Shown piece after piece: positions 1 to 9,676 of a DNA stretch of 64,000 bases. A program made the position numbers and the translations under genes. Position 1 is the stretch's first letter; each line of letters opens with the position of its first letter. Source of the stretch: Bacillus sp. KH172YL63 (lineage in GTDB: Bacteria; Bacillota; Bacilli; Bacillales; Bacillaceae_B); contig NZ_AP022842.1 in NCBI RefSeq assembly GCF_011398925.1, positions 2,220,001 to 2,284,000 of the forward strand, written 5' to 3'. A model generated the notes under the pieces. It did not search any database. It worked only from the letters and a program-made list of their open reading frames with translations, and was not told the origin of the DNA.

Positions 1-1
1 G

Positions 2-2704
2 CAAATGATAACCAATTGCTGGGGTATCAATTCCCTGGATCCCGTGTTTTTTTCTAAGCGTTTTATTAATGCTCTCCATATCAAAAACGTATATCAAGAA
101 TAAAGCTCTCGGTCCTGATGCACTTTCCCACCTTACCTTACTTACCACTTTTGATTCTGGCGTGGCCCTATCCTGGAAGGAGGTGCCACTTCGCTCTTCA
201 ACTATTTTGATTTCCTTGTCAGTTAAACCGTATTGATAATGTCGCACAGTTACAGCCCGTCCCCTTGACAATTCAAATATGCCCGCTTCTTGGCTGAATG
301 TTAATTCTTTTCGTTCTGCAGGTACTACATCTATCTGATTCGCAAAGGAAATACTTTCACTTGCACCATTTTTTTTCATGGTGACTATACCAACATCAAC
401 ACTACTCAACTGACCACTCTCATGGAGAGCTTTTAACCTCATAGCCAGCTGCTCTCCGGGTAAACTACGATTGTTTCCGATATTAGGCCATTGATCTATC
501 CATTTAGAAAATGTTTTAACGCGTACTTCACGATATAGATATACACCGTCTTGTTTTTCTGGCTTCCCAAGCTCATTTATAAGGATATCCACTCTTTCCT
601 TACGAGCCTTTAAGCTTTCATTATCCAGAGGGAATATCGCGTCGTCGTAATCTGCTCGTATGTTTAGATTTCCGCTGGTAGATGTACTGTGTAGCATTTT
701 GTTGCGTGCAGTCGGCAAAATCCCTCTTGTTTCTTCAATTGCAAATCCATATTGGAGCGGAGTTTTGCCCTGGCTACACATTTGATGAAACTGCTCAAAT
801 AGTTGCATAGTAATACCCGTTGCATAACACATCACATGTAATACTGTCTTGGTTGTAAATAATCTAATAAGATCCTTATACATTTCGTGGTAGCCAAACC
901 ATCTGCAGCATTGAAGCATTAAATCAGCCTGGGAACTTTGTCTTGTAAAGTAACTGACAGATAAACCTTTTAAAGTATAACCCCTTGATAAAATAGTTCC
1001 TCCAACAGCTATTACATGAAGGCCCTCTGGATATAAGTCAAAATTTAAAACATCCGTGCTATCAGAATTAACCATGACAACCTTAGCACGTCTGCTAACT
1101 AAATACTCTTTTACGGCATCCATGACTTCATGGTTCGAAAAGCCCAAGTCATAATTTTGTAATCCGTGCTGTTCTTGGTACTTATTTACCTTTTGGTTCT
1201 TTTTTATAGACTGTGCATAAATATCCTTTATTGCCTCCCAAAATTGAGCAGCTCTTCCAGAACTATTACTAACGTCTATAACCAATTCATCTAGATACTG
1301 GTTTAATAGCTTTACAACACTTTTATGTGGTTTTTTCCTAACGTTTGTGTGAACCAGCATCGTATGATGATTGTTTTCATAGCCACGAAGGACACTGACA
1401 CCACCGTTAAATAAAAATTGGTGCAGCGCCCTCTTTAAACTAGGCGGAATGGATAACATCTCACCCTTTACCCCAAAATACTCGATCTCGTCACCATCGT
1501 ATTCTTCGATTTCTTCAATGTAAGGCAATAAGCCTGCCTTGGATTTAGGTGTTCCAAAGAAATGAGTGTACCCAATATAGTTGGTAGGTGGACTTATGCA
1601 TTGGATAAAATGCCTTGGAAATAGATCGAATTCTACTAGATTCCGATCAGGTGGGTTGTTCGAAATAAAAATATTGGCAAATGGGGTCGCGGTATAGCCA
1701 ATATAAATACTTCGATCAAACAAATCCAGAAGCTCCCTTATACCTCGGTTTGTTTCGGTTGTTTCACCATTATCCTTTGTATTGAGGCTATAGTAATCAC
1801 ACTCATCATCCATAACCACTAATGTAACTTTACGGCACCTATTTGACGGTTTATGGAAAAACTCTTGGGACTTAAACCAGCCAGTAAGCGTTTGAAGCAC
1901 GTTTGGAAGTTTTTTGATAATAAAAAGGTACTTTTTCCCCGGTTCGTAGCGCGTTACATGGGACCAATATGTAGAAAAGTCTCCACTTTGTAAGACAAGC
2001 GGCTTTCCTTTTGAGAAATCAATTAAATCTTGGGCTGTTCCACTAATAACCGCTTCCACTTGATTGTTTTCCAAATACTTGTACAATTGATTAAAACGTT
2101 TTAGACTCGAGTTATACCCTGTCACATGTCTTTCTCCCCGCCCCTGAGTCTGGTTTCGTAAAGTATTGGTGGCACCTGCTAGTATCACTATAAAATCTGT
2201 TGAAAGATCAAATAGTTTATTCGTTAGTCCCATCATATGATTGGTCTTACCACTTTGGACTAACCCGACTACCATACCAAACACCTTAAACACTTGTTCT
2301 TTCCAAACCTCAGGCAGGTATTTCAACACATTGTTCGTGTCAACTTTTAGGGTTTCTAAAACCTTGTCAGGCAGCCCCTCACTGTCTAGCACATTGATAA
2401 ATGCTTCAAATCGCTTCCACTTTTCCTTGAAATCCTCCACCGCGATAGTTTTCCATTCATCACAGACCATAGTGGTGGCATTTTCTTGCGAGGTGTTAAT
2501 TTGTTCTTGGATCGTATTTTTAATATGAGTAGACAGCCCCGGATTCTTAATTAAAAGTTCTGGAATGCTATCTTCCATAAATGCCGCTATCCGATCCACA
2601 ATTTTGCGTGATTCTTCAATAATTTCAGCCTCTGACAACGATTTGCATTTTATTTGCTTGATTCCCATTTGAATTAATGGTTCAAAACTTAAATAATTAG
2701 TCAT
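2..2704 (-). CDS. Z1-domain ATPase/helicase, 3' end outside window
   Basis: The frame stays open from an ATG at 2704, with an ACCTCCT complement (AGGAGGT) Shine-Dalgarno 5 bases upstream, to the window edge: over 900 residues with no stop, so the C-terminus is missing. I read a Walker A (GLVQSGKTN, near residue 155), a Walker B (VVMDDECD, near residue 300), a YTATPFAN motif and the Z1 signature (VGGTILSRG followed by QCCRWFGY). Z1 proteins are P-loop ATPases found in restriction-like defence islands, often with a MORC/MutL-type ATPase, a cytosine methyltransferase, a PD-(D/E)XK protein and an AIPR protein. None of those partners is visible upstream; any downstream ones lie outside the window. 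Family assignment is firm; a defence role is inferred from family and neighbourhood. Confidence 0.85.
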   Translation of the reverse strand, partial: MTNYLSFEPLIQMGIKQIKCKSLSEAEIIEESRKIVDRIAAFMEDSIPELLIKNPGLSTHIKNTIQEQINTSQENATTMVCDEWKTIAVEDFKEKWKRFEAFINVLDSEGLPDKVLETLKVDTNNVLKYLPEVWKEQVFKVFGMVVGLVQSGKTNHMMGLTNKLFDLSTDFIVILAGATNTLRNQTQGRGERHVTGYNSSLKRFNQLYKYLENNQVEAVISGTAQDLIDFSKGKPLVLQSGDFSTYWSHVTRYEPGKKYLFIIKKLPNVLQTLTGWFKSQEFFHKPSNRCRKVTLVVMDDECDYYSLNTKDNGETTETNRGIRELLDLFDRSIYIGYTATPFANIFISNNPPDRNLVEFDLFPRHFIQCISPPTNYIGYTHFFGTPKSKAGLLPYIEEIEEYDGDEIEYFGVKGEMLSIPPSLKRALHQFLFNGGVSVLRGYENNHHTMLVHTNVRKKPHKSVVKLLNQYLDELVIDVSNSSGRAAQFWEAIKDIYAQSIKKNQKVNKYQEQHGLQNYDLGFSNHEVMDAVKEYLVSRRAKVVMVNSDSTDVLNFDLYPEGLHVIAVGGTILSRGYTLKGLSVSYFTRQSSQADLMLQCCRWFGYHEMYKDLIRLFTTKTVLHVMCYATGITMQLFEQFHQMCSQGKTPLQYGFAIEETRGILPTARNKMLHSTSTSGNLNIRADYDDAIFPLDNESLKARKERVDILINELGKPEKQDGVYLYREVRVKTFSKWIDQWPNIGNNRSLPGEQLAMRLKALHESGQLSSVDVGIVTMKKNGASESISFANQIDVVPAERKELTFSQEAGIFELSRGRAVTVRHYQYGLTDKEIKIVEERSGTSFQDRATPESKVVSKVRWESASGPRALFLIYVFDMESINKTLRKKHGIQGIDTPAIGYHL

Positions 2705-2897
2705 TTTGACCTCCTTTATAAGTAAATTGTTCCACGGCCAAAACAAATTATTCCTATTTCTTATTTTGGCCGTAAATTTCTTTCTGAAATAAAAGATTCT
2801 TGGTTAGGAATCAATAGTATATGTAAGCTTAGGCAGCAAAGTGGAATCTAATAATTATTCTCAGAAAATTCATTTACTATTTAGCTTTTCAACAACT

Positions 2898-2931
2898 GAA
2901 GGTACCATCCAATTATTTGGATGGTACCTTC
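2898..2931. terminator. 15-bp perfect inverted repeat, possible terminator
   Basis: Arms 2898-2912 and 2917-2931 are perfectly complementary around a TTAT loop, but no clear U-run follows on either strand. It lies in a roughly 600-base gap (2705-3319) between the Z1 gene and the first PLD-helicase. It may be a terminator for the helicase transcript or a protein-binding palindrome. Confidence 0.45.
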
Positions 2932-3032
2932 TCTCAACCACATCATCTTCACCAATTTCAATTTCATATTACAAAAAATAATTTCCATATATAAAAAGCA
3001 TCCTATAACAGAATGCTTAAATTTATCATCTT

Positions 3033-3170
3033 TCAATTGTCTAAGTCGGAAAGTCCCATAATCAATTGTTTCTTTAATCGATTATATCTAGTTACTTCCA
3101 TATCTTCACCAGAGAACTTTTCATTTGGTGCTAGATGACTACAAGCAAGCGATTGTTCGACCGTTGCCAT
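3033..3170 (-). CDS. 45-residue ORF, possible gene remnant
   Basis: An ATG at 3170 opens 45 codons ending in TGA at 3033. The peptide is hydrophilic and protein-like (it contains SHLAPNEKFSGEDMEV and ends GLSDLDN) but I do not recognise it. No convincing ribosome binding site precedes it and a stop lies just upstream in frame. It may be the degraded 3' end of a larger gene lost between the Z1 gene and the helicase. Low confidence that it is expressed. Confidence 0.2.
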   Translation of the reverse strand: MATVEQSLACSHLAPNEKFSGEDMEVTRYNRLKKQLIMGLSDLDN

Positions 3171-3319
3171 CTTTTTGGTTCACTTATAACATATGTCCAA
3201 AGCTAATTGCAGAGCATAAAGATTCTTTTTAATTGTTCGATAAACTTTTTAAAATCTTATGTCTTTCCGCGGAACTTAAATAAACTCTCCTTATAGTAAA
3301 CTCCTTAATTTGAACTTAC

Positions 3320-6214
3320 TTACTCTTCTATTAAATAATTATATAAAGAACTCTCTACTTCTTGCTCCAACAACATATTCATTCTAACAATCGGCAATTT
3401 CTTGTCATTCTTATCTAACATAATCGTTTGTTCCTCACTATTCATTTCAGTTATAACCTTACCAATATAATAAAAGTCATTTCCCTCGCCATCATCTTTC
3501 TTAACAAAGAGATGTAGATCTATTCCTAATTGTTCTGCATTAATAATTTTTTGGACTTCCTTAGATGTTAATTTTCTATTTCTTTTTGAATACCACCTTA
3601 AGACTTCTTGACTCAAAAACTCATCTTGATAATTAATAGTTCCATCTATTTCCTCACTCTTATGATATGTAACAAAAAGCGGACAAGTCCCATGTTTAGT
3701 CTTATATCCATACAGGGTGGAGGTTTCATCCTTTGACCAATTTAATAATTTACATGCATCTTTACGAGAATATTTTTGGTACAAAGTTAGTGAATTTGAA
3801 GAATCATAAGCACAATTTTTTTGTTCAGCCGTTCTTAACAAATCTTTTACTAAAGACTTGTAGTATTCATTACGGACAAGACTTTCAACTATCCGATTAT
3901 TAAACCGATAGCACTCTTCCTCTTTCACCACAATTGCTTCTTCACCATATTTCTTTATTGCTCCTTTAGTAAAGAATGACAAGTCCAATACTCGCTCAAC
4001 AGCTGTCAAAGTTTCTGTATCTGTTATACACCCTGCAGAAGACAATGCCAAAACATACTCATCTCTTGGGACTTCTCTTTTTTGTAGCAACATCTTTAAT
4101 AAAACAACCTCATGTTTTCTTTTACCATTTAATATCTCTTGAGAAAGCATCGTTAACACTTCATTTTCATACTTAGACAAAGATGGTACTTCTTCGTTTA
4201 TTTTCCCCAAGAATATATTGTAATTTGTTATTTTACCTTCACTCACGATTACACAAGGATCAATAGAATTATAGGTAACAAAATCATACAGATATGGAAC
4301 TCGGCCAATTTTATTTTTCAATTCTATATAAGCGTCTCTTAATATCTTAAAGGATGTTAACTTTGTATCATTTATTGACTTAAAGATTTGCTTTTTAGCA
4401 ATCTCTTCAAAATTAATCGTGGATACACCCTTGATATAGCAAGTATCCTTAGTATGACGGCGAATATTATCTTTATTCTGAGAACGATCACCGGATAGGG
4501 CGACTGGGATCAGATAGTTATTCTTATAGTTCCCAATGAAGTCGATCACCGTTACATACTCTTTACTGTCATGCTTTCTAAGTCCACGACCTAACTGTTG
4601 AATGAAGATAATACTTGATTGAGTTTGTCTAAGCATAACGACTTGATTGATACTTGGGATGTCGACACCTTCATTAAAGATATCCACCGTAATGATATAA
4701 TCTAATTGTCCATTTTCTAATTCATTAACCCTACTAATTCTTTCCTCTTGAGAATGATTCCCTAATAATGCTACTGTCTTTAGTCCTCTCTCATTGAGAA
4801 CTTTCGATAGCTCGCTTGCTTCCTCTTTTCGGCTACAGAACATTAATCCTCTTACCTTATTCCCCGAATGGCCGTAGTACTCGATTTTCTCTAAGATATG
4901 TTCAACTCTCTCATCAGTAATGAGTTTAGATAAAGCAGCTGTTTCATCTAATAACTCACCATTGATTTCATAGTCAGTTACGCCAAAATAGTGAAAGGGA
5001 CATAGCATTTCCTCTTCAAGCGCTTCCTGCAACCGGATTTCATAAGCGATATTGTAATCAAATAATGAATAGATGTTGAAGTCGTCTGTTCTCTCTGGAG
5101 TAGCTGTCATCCCCATTAAGAAATTAGGTTTGAAGTATTCCATGACTTTTACATAGGAATCAGCCCCGGCTTTATGTACTTCATCCACTAACACATAATC
5201 GAATTCAGCAGGATCAAATTGATTCAGAACATGGTCTTTAGACAAAGTCTGTACCGTGGCAAAAAGATACCTCGCTTCACTTTGCTTGGAATTTCCTGAT
5301 AAGATTCCGAAATCTCGATCGATGCCTCCCAATACCTTTTGAAAATCCGATTTAGCCTTTTGTAAAATTTGTTCACGATGAACGATAAACAGCATTTTCT
5401 TTGGTGCAAATCGTCTTACATCAAAAGCAGATAAATAGGTTTTACCTGTACCAGTGGCTGAAATAACCAATGCCTTGTCTTTGCCTTCTGCTCTCACACT
5501 TTGAATACTTTGTAAGGCAGCTTCCTGCATTTGATTAGGAACAATCTCTACTGCATCCTTCAGAGAGTTATGCTGATATTGTACCGGATGCTCAATCACA
5601 TTCTGGATGTTTGGCAGATTTGACGCCTGATATGTTTTCTCATACTCCTCAATCCATTCAGGAGTCAGGTCGATCGCTTCACCCCATACTTCTTCAAACT
5701 GATCAATAAAGTGATGAATAATCTCTCCATTTTCATGCGAATTCAATTTTACATTCCATTCATAATTTGCTTTTAAAGCCTGTGCAGTTAAATTTGAGCT
5801 ACCAACAATCAAGGAATAATGAGTACTATGTTTAAATATATACCCTTTGGCATGAAAACCCTTTAAGTTGGTTAATTTGACTTCAACATTAGAAACTTTC
5901 ATGAGCTCTCGGAATACGTTGGGCTGATTAAATTGTAGAAAGGTAGATGTAAGAATTCTCCCTTTCATCCCCTTTTGTTTAAGATCCCAAAGGAGTGCCT
6001 TTAACGTAGCTAAACCACTTTCCGTGATAAAAGCCACCGAGAAAAAGAAATCCTCACAATGACTTAATTCTTCAAGAATGGTAGAAAGAATATTCTTGTT
6101 ATACTTCGCATTATTGATCAACAACTGGGGTTTGTATCGTGTAGATTTCCCATGTGCATGATCAATAAAACCTTTATAAATTGAGTCCGTTAAGTTTTCA
6201 ACAAAGTTCGTCAT
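3320..6214 (-). CDS. PLD-nuclease/DEAD-box helicase fusion (DUF3427-type)
   Basis: About 964 residues. The N-terminal 200 residues form a phospholipase-D-like nuclease half-domain (GFHAKGYIF with the HxK pair near residue 121, then VGSSNLTAQAL). An SF2 helicase follows: Walker A SATGTGKT near 255, DEVH near 345, MTATPER near 372, and a helicase C domain with DIFNEGVDIP and QLGRGLRKH. The remaining 400 residues match the arrangement of DUF3427 proteins. I place the start at the internal ATG at 6214, preceded by GGAG at good spacing, rather than the ATG at 6226. It has its own promoter (6249-6277) and follows a terminator, so it is probably transcribed apart from the NUDIX gene. It is a paralogue of the 6798-9230 protein, sharing its order of domains. 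Probable role: DNA-targeting defence nuclease-helicase; target unknown. Confidence 0.85.
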   Translation of the reverse strand: MTNFVENLTDSIYKGFIDHAHGKSTRYKPQLLINNAKYNKNILSTILEELSHCEDFFFSVAFITESGLATLKALLWDLKQKGMKGRILTSTFLQFNQPNVFRELMKVSNVEVKLTNLKGFHAKGYIFKHSTHYSLIVGSSNLTAQALKANYEWNVKLNSHENGEIIHHFIDQFEEVWGEAIDLTPEWIEEYEKTYQASNLPNIQNVIEHPVQYQHNSLKDAVEIVPNQMQEAALQSIQSVRAEGKDKALVISATGTGKTYLSAFDVRRFAPKKMLFIVHREQILQKAKSDFQKVLGGIDRDFGILSGNSKQSEARYLFATVQTLSKDHVLNQFDPAEFDYVLVDEVHKAGADSYVKVMEYFKPNFLMGMTATPERTDDFNIYSLFDYNIAYEIRLQEALEEEMLCPFHYFGVTDYEINGELLDETAALSKLITDERVEHILEKIEYYGHSGNKVRGLMFCSRKEEASELSKVLNERGLKTVALLGNHSQEERISRVNELENGQLDYIITVDIFNEGVDIPSINQVVMLRQTQSSIIFIQQLGRGLRKHDSKEYVTVIDFIGNYKNNYLIPVALSGDRSQNKDNIRRHTKDTCYIKGVSTINFEEIAKKQIFKSINDTKLTSFKILRDAYIELKNKIGRVPYLYDFVTYNSIDPCVIVSEGKITNYNIFLGKINEEVPSLSKYENEVLTMLSQEILNGKRKHEVVLLKMLLQKREVPRDEYVLALSSAGCITDTETLTAVERVLDLSFFTKGAIKKYGEEAIVVKEEECYRFNNRIVESLVRNEYYKSLVKDLLRTAEQKNCAYDSSNSLTLYQKYSRKDACKLLNWSKDETSTLYGYKTKHGTCPLFVTYHKSEEIDGTINYQDEFLSQEVLRWYSKRNRKLTSKEVQKIINAEQLGIDLHLFVKKDDGEGNDFYYIGKVITEMNSEEQTIMLDKNDKKLPIVRMNMLLEQEVESSLYNYLIEE

Positions 6215-6248
6215 TAAGATCTCCATCCATTTCCAGTATTATAGTAAA

Positions 6249-6277
6249 ATTGTAATATTTATTACCAAGACTGTAAA
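6249..6277 (-). promoter_or_regulatory. SigA-type promoter for the 3320-6214 helicase
   Basis: On the minus strand I read TTTACA (6277-6272), a 17-base spacer and TACAAT (6254-6249). It sits about 35 bases upstream of the chosen helicase start and downstream of the NUDIX terminator, so the helicase can be expressed independently. Confidence 0.55.
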
Positions 6278-6291
6278 CCGTATCCATAAAG

Positions 6292-6320
6292 AAAAGCTAC
6301 CCAATGAATGGATAGCTTTC
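6292..6320 (-). terminator. Rho-independent terminator after the NUDIX gene
   Basis: Minus-strand hairpin with AAAGCTA/TAGCTTT arms, followed by TTTTCTTT. It begins directly after the NUDIX stop codon at 6324 and separates the MazG/helicase/NUDIX operon from the second helicase. Confidence 0.65.
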
Positions 6321-6323
6321 TAG

Positions 6324-6719
6324 TTATGCATATACTTTTTGTATTTTTTCAATGGCAGGGATATCTGCAGGTGCCCATTCAAGAGTATCTAACTCATCAG
6401 GGGATAGCCACTTAATCGCTGAGTGCTCTGTTAAGACTGGTTCTCCTTCATTCAGCTTGCAATGATAGGTAGTCAAATGAACAATACCAAAATCATACTC
6501 ATGAACTGTATGTTCAATCTTCTCACCAATTTCTATCGAACAGTGCATTTCCTCATGGATTTCTCTTTTTAAAGCTTCTTCAGGCTTTTCACCTTTTTCA
6601 ATCTTACCGCCTGGGAACTCCCACAAGAGTGCTAATGATTTTTCTGTTCCTCTTTGCGCACAGAGGATTTTGTTGTCTTTAAAAATTACCGCTCCTACTA
6701 CGTGGATGTCTTTTTTCAT
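6324..6719 (-). CDS. NUDIX (MutT-like) nucleoside triphosphate pyrophosphohydrolase
   Basis: 131 residues, normal length for MutT-type enzymes. The NUDIX box runs from about residue 37 to 58 (GGKIEKGEKPEEAL, then REIHEEM), with all metal-binding glutamates present. MutT enzymes hydrolyse damaged or non-canonical (d)NTPs such as 8-oxo-dGTP to the monophosphate. A Shine-Dalgarno (AGGAGG) precedes the start. It lies 78 bases downstream of one PLD-helicase and just upstream of the other, and a second house-cleaning pyrophosphohydrolase lies at 9235. That repeated pairing suggests it serves the helicase system and not general metabolism; this is inference. Confidence 0.85.
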   Translation of the reverse strand: MKKDIHVVGAVIFKDNKILCAQRGTEKSLALLWEFPGGKIEKGEKPEEALKREIHEEMHCSIEIGEKIEHTVHEYDFGIVHLTTYHCKLNEGEPVLTEHSAIKWLSPDELDTLEWAPADIPAIEKIQKVYA

Positions 6720-6797
6720 TGTTTCCTCCTTGGGGTGAAGGTTATATTATACGAAAAGGATAACATATTAGATTAGTATACTACAATCAGGCATCAC

Positions 6798-9230
6798 TTA
6801 ATGGATGTAACTCTTCTTCTCCTCTTTCTTCTGAAAATAAGCATGCAACCTATACTCACAAATCTCCCTAGTAAACTCAAAAACAATTTGCTCAAATCTC
6901 TCAGGCACTTCTAACTGAACCTCAAAACGTCCACCTTCAAACCTGATCAACCCATCAGAACTCTCACTCCACTTAGTCATAGGCATCTTAGCAATCAATC
7001 CAGCAACCTTCTTCTCATCATACTTCCACATCTGCTTATGAGACTTCCCGGAGAAATCAATCCGCTTCCGGTATTCCTCACTAGTTAAATACGAGTGGAA
7101 ATATGGAGCAACCTCAATTGGCGTTACAGCCATATACCAATCAGACGGTCCTCTTTCAAGCATTGCTTTTAATAGCACCATTTTATAGCTTCTGCTCATA
7201 CTCGTCTTTTCTACATCCTTCAGCCAAAGTTCATACTGTATATATACTTCTTGTTCTAACTCATTCAGCTCTCCCATTTCATATAGAAACCGATGATACG
7301 ATTTCCACTCATCATAATAAGCATTGGCACCCATTCTTCCATGCAAATGAAGCTCCAAGTAACTAGGTCGTCGTCCCATCTCATACTTAAGCTCGTAGAA
7401 TGCATCTTTAAGAGCATCCCTTCTAGGCTGCTTTTTCCTTGCCATTTCAGCAAATAGATCTACTACTTTCGTTTCTAAATTCAATGTGCAACTGACTGGA
7501 GTAGTTGGAATGACGTTTGTTTTTCCCTTCGTCGCCTTCTCTCCTTGATGAAACAAAGACATCTTAATATCAGCATTACGATAGTTTCCGATCAGATCGA
7601 TGATGACACACTGATTTTTGCTTTCATGTAAACGGAGACCACGACCAACTTGTTGGGTAAATACAGTCAAAGACTCAGTCGGTCGTACGAATAGAAGGGT
7701 ATCAACAGAAGGAATATCTACTCCTTCATTAAACAAATCAACCGTAAAGATCGCATCGAGTGTCCCATCTTCCAGCATTTTAATGACTTCTGACCGACTC
7801 ATGCCACTTGGCTTTGAAGTAAGAGCGATCGTGCGGTATCTTCTTTCATTAAAATACCCTGATAAAAATTCTGCTTGGCGAATGGATGAACAGAACACCA
7901 GGGACCTCTCTTGTTTGTGAGATTCCCACGCCTCGATAACCTTCTCAGCATAGCTTGTTCTTAATTGCACTGAAAGAAGTTCTGCTTCATCGTACCTCGT
8001 TCCCAACCAGGTTAACTGAGTATAATCCGTTTCATCATAAACCCCATAATAATTAAAAGGAGACAACCAGCCATGACCAATCGCCTGGAGGAAGTCAATG
8101 CGATAAGCGAGATTCCCTTCACAGATCGCATAAATGTCACGGTTATCATTGCGATCAGGAGTAGCTGTGATACCGAGAAGGAATTCTGGTTTAAAATAAT
8201 TCAGCACCCTTTGATACGTGTTGGCTGCTGCGTGATGAAACTCGTCAATGATGATGAGATCAAAATCTTCCGGCATAAAACGATTAATATGCTTTTGCAT
8301 ACTCAGTGTGAAAATAGAAGCAAAAACAGCATCCGCTTCCCCATCTTTTGTCGTTCCATTATATATCCCTGTGGTTAGATCAGGGAGCACATTCTGAAAC
8401 GATCTCTCTGCCTGCTTTAAAATCTCTTCTCGATGCGCAACAAAGAGAATTCGCTTAAAACGCTTTGCGAAGAATGCAGCTAGATACGTTTTCCCTAATC
8501 CAGTAGCCATAACCACCAATGCTTTCTGGTAGCCTTCGTCATACGTCTTCTCCAGTTCTTCTAGAGCTTCAATCTGAGCAAAGCGTGGGGCAATCTCCCC
8601 GTAAGGTGCAGGAGTCTCTAAAACGACATCCTCTGAATGCTCCATCTTTCCAGCAGGAAGCATCATGTTAACCTCTTCCTGCTCAGTCCATACTTTTGCT
8701 AGATTCCCATGATTTCGATGGAATTCTCTATAAGACACCTCATACTCTAGAAGGCTCTCAGCATTTAGTGCGATGGTTTGCTCATGATAAAACAACCTCA
8801 TGAACTCCTCTGAACCTTCCTCGAATATCTTCTTCTCATCATTGATCAGTACATTCCACTCAATGCCCTTCCCCATAGCTGATGCAGATAAATTGGAAGA
8901 TCCAATGAAGAAATGATCATGTTCTGCCGTCTCAACCAGATACGCCTTTGGATGAAAGCTAACTCCCTTACTCTTCCACAGACGAATCTCTATAGAAGGA
9001 TGGATAGACAGTAAACCGTTCAATGCTTCCGGCTGGGTGATGTAAAGATAATCCCCCGTTAGGATCTTAATGTCAGCCCCCTGCTCGGCAGCAAAACGCA
9101 AAGATGACTTCAGTAACTCTACACCAGATCTCATTGAAAAAGACGTAATGATGTAAACTGACTTCCCTATAGTGATTCTGTCTTTCAATTCCTCTCCGAA
9201 ACGAGAAGTAATCAATTCAATTGAACTCAT
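6798..9230 (-). CDS. PLD-nuclease/DEAD-box helicase fusion, second paralogue
   Basis: 810 residues. N-terminal PLD-like nuclease (SFHPKAYLV, HxK at 93-95; IGSSNLSASAM at 109-119), then an SF2 helicase with Walker A MATGLGKT (241-248), DEFH (329-332), GITATPDR, DLFNEGVDIP and QQVGRGLRLH. The C-terminal 300 residues are shorter than in the 3320-6214 paralogue. Shine-Dalgarno AGAGG precedes the ATG, and only 4 bases separate it from the MazG-like gene upstream, so the two are co-translated. The two helicases share architecture but differ throughout, so this is an old duplication or two separate acquisitions rather than a recent copy. Likely a DNA- or RNA-targeting nuclease-helicase; substrate unknown. 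Confidence 0.85.
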   Translation of the reverse strand: MSSIELITSRFGEELKDRITIGKSVYIITSFSMRSGVELLKSSLRFAAEQGADIKILTGDYLYITQPEALNGLLSIHPSIEIRLWKSKGVSFHPKAYLVETAEHDHFFIGSSNLSASAMGKGIEWNVLINDEKKIFEEGSEEFMRLFYHEQTIALNAESLLEYEVSYREFHRNHGNLAKVWTEQEEVNMMLPAGKMEHSEDVVLETPAPYGEIAPRFAQIEALEELEKTYDEGYQKALVVMATGLGKTYLAAFFAKRFKRILFVAHREEILKQAERSFQNVLPDLTTGIYNGTTKDGEADAVFASIFTLSMQKHINRFMPEDFDLIIIDEFHHAAANTYQRVLNYFKPEFLLGITATPDRNDNRDIYAICEGNLAYRIDFLQAIGHGWLSPFNYYGVYDETDYTQLTWLGTRYDEAELLSVQLRTSYAEKVIEAWESHKQERSLVFCSSIRQAEFLSGYFNERRYRTIALTSKPSGMSRSEVIKMLEDGTLDAIFTVDLFNEGVDIPSVDTLLFVRPTESLTVFTQQVGRGLRLHESKNQCVIIDLIGNYRNADIKMSLFHQGEKATKGKTNVIPTTPVSCTLNLETKVVDLFAEMARKKQPRRDALKDAFYELKYEMGRRPSYLELHLHGRMGANAYYDEWKSYHRFLYEMGELNELEQEVYIQYELWLKDVEKTSMSRSYKMVLLKAMLERGPSDWYMAVTPIEVAPYFHSYLTSEEYRKRIDFSGKSHKQMWKYDEKKVAGLIAKMPMTKWSESSDGLIRFEGGRFEVQLEVPERFEQIVFEFTREICEYRLHAYFQKKEEKKSYIH

Positions 9231-9234
9231 ACAA

Positions 9235-9558
9235 TCAATCCTCTACCTCAATTAAAAAGACCTTCTCTTCAAAGCCACCACGCTTCTCCGCTTTCTCTTT
9301 GCGTACCAATTCAACTTCTTCTATAGAAGATCCATGATGCTTAGCCAAAGCATGAATGATCTCTAACAGATCCGCCAGCTCCTCCACCGCTTCTCCATTC
9401 GATTCAGCTGCACAATATTCGTCCAGTTCCTCATAGCTTTTTTCCTTTAAGTATTTTATGTAGTCCTGATCATTTAGAATTTCTGTTGAAAACTTCTTTC
9501 CTGTGTTTTCAATGATTTGTGGAATTTTATCTCTGACTAGTTTGTTGTAAGTTGGCAT
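9235..9558 (-). CDS. MazG-like nucleotide pyrophosphohydrolase
   Basis: 107 residues. It begins MPTYNKLVRDKIPQIIE, the usual opening of the small phosphoribosyl-ATP-pyrophosphohydrolase-like MazG family, and has the metal-binding ExxE...ExxD helices (SYEELDEY; EAVEELADLLEII). Members remove pyrophosphate from non-canonical nucleotides. TAGGAGGAG precedes the ATG. It is the first gene of an operon with the PLD-helicase (4-base gap) and the NUDIX gene. Relatives often sit next to or are fused to DUF2075-type helicases, and a relic of one lies directly upstream here (9677-9990). Confidence 0.85.
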   Translation of the reverse strand: MPTYNKLVRDKIPQIIENTGKKFSTEILNDQDYIKYLKEKSYEELDEYCAAESNGEAVEELADLLEIIHALAKHHGSSIEEVELVRKEKAEKRGGFEEKVFLIEVED

Positions 9559-9676
9559 AGTCTCCTCCTAATTTATGTATTTTCATTAGTTTATCATGTT
9601 TATATTCAGTTTATATATTTTTCTTTCTCTTCAGCTTCTAAAAAAACGCATTCCCATCTTATTCCCGAATACTCTC

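Noticed and set aside
3320..9230. Type III or type I restriction subunits as identity of the helicases
   Set aside because: Both have an N-terminal PLD nuclease and no methyltransferase or specificity subunit is near; the architecture does not fit Res or HsdR.
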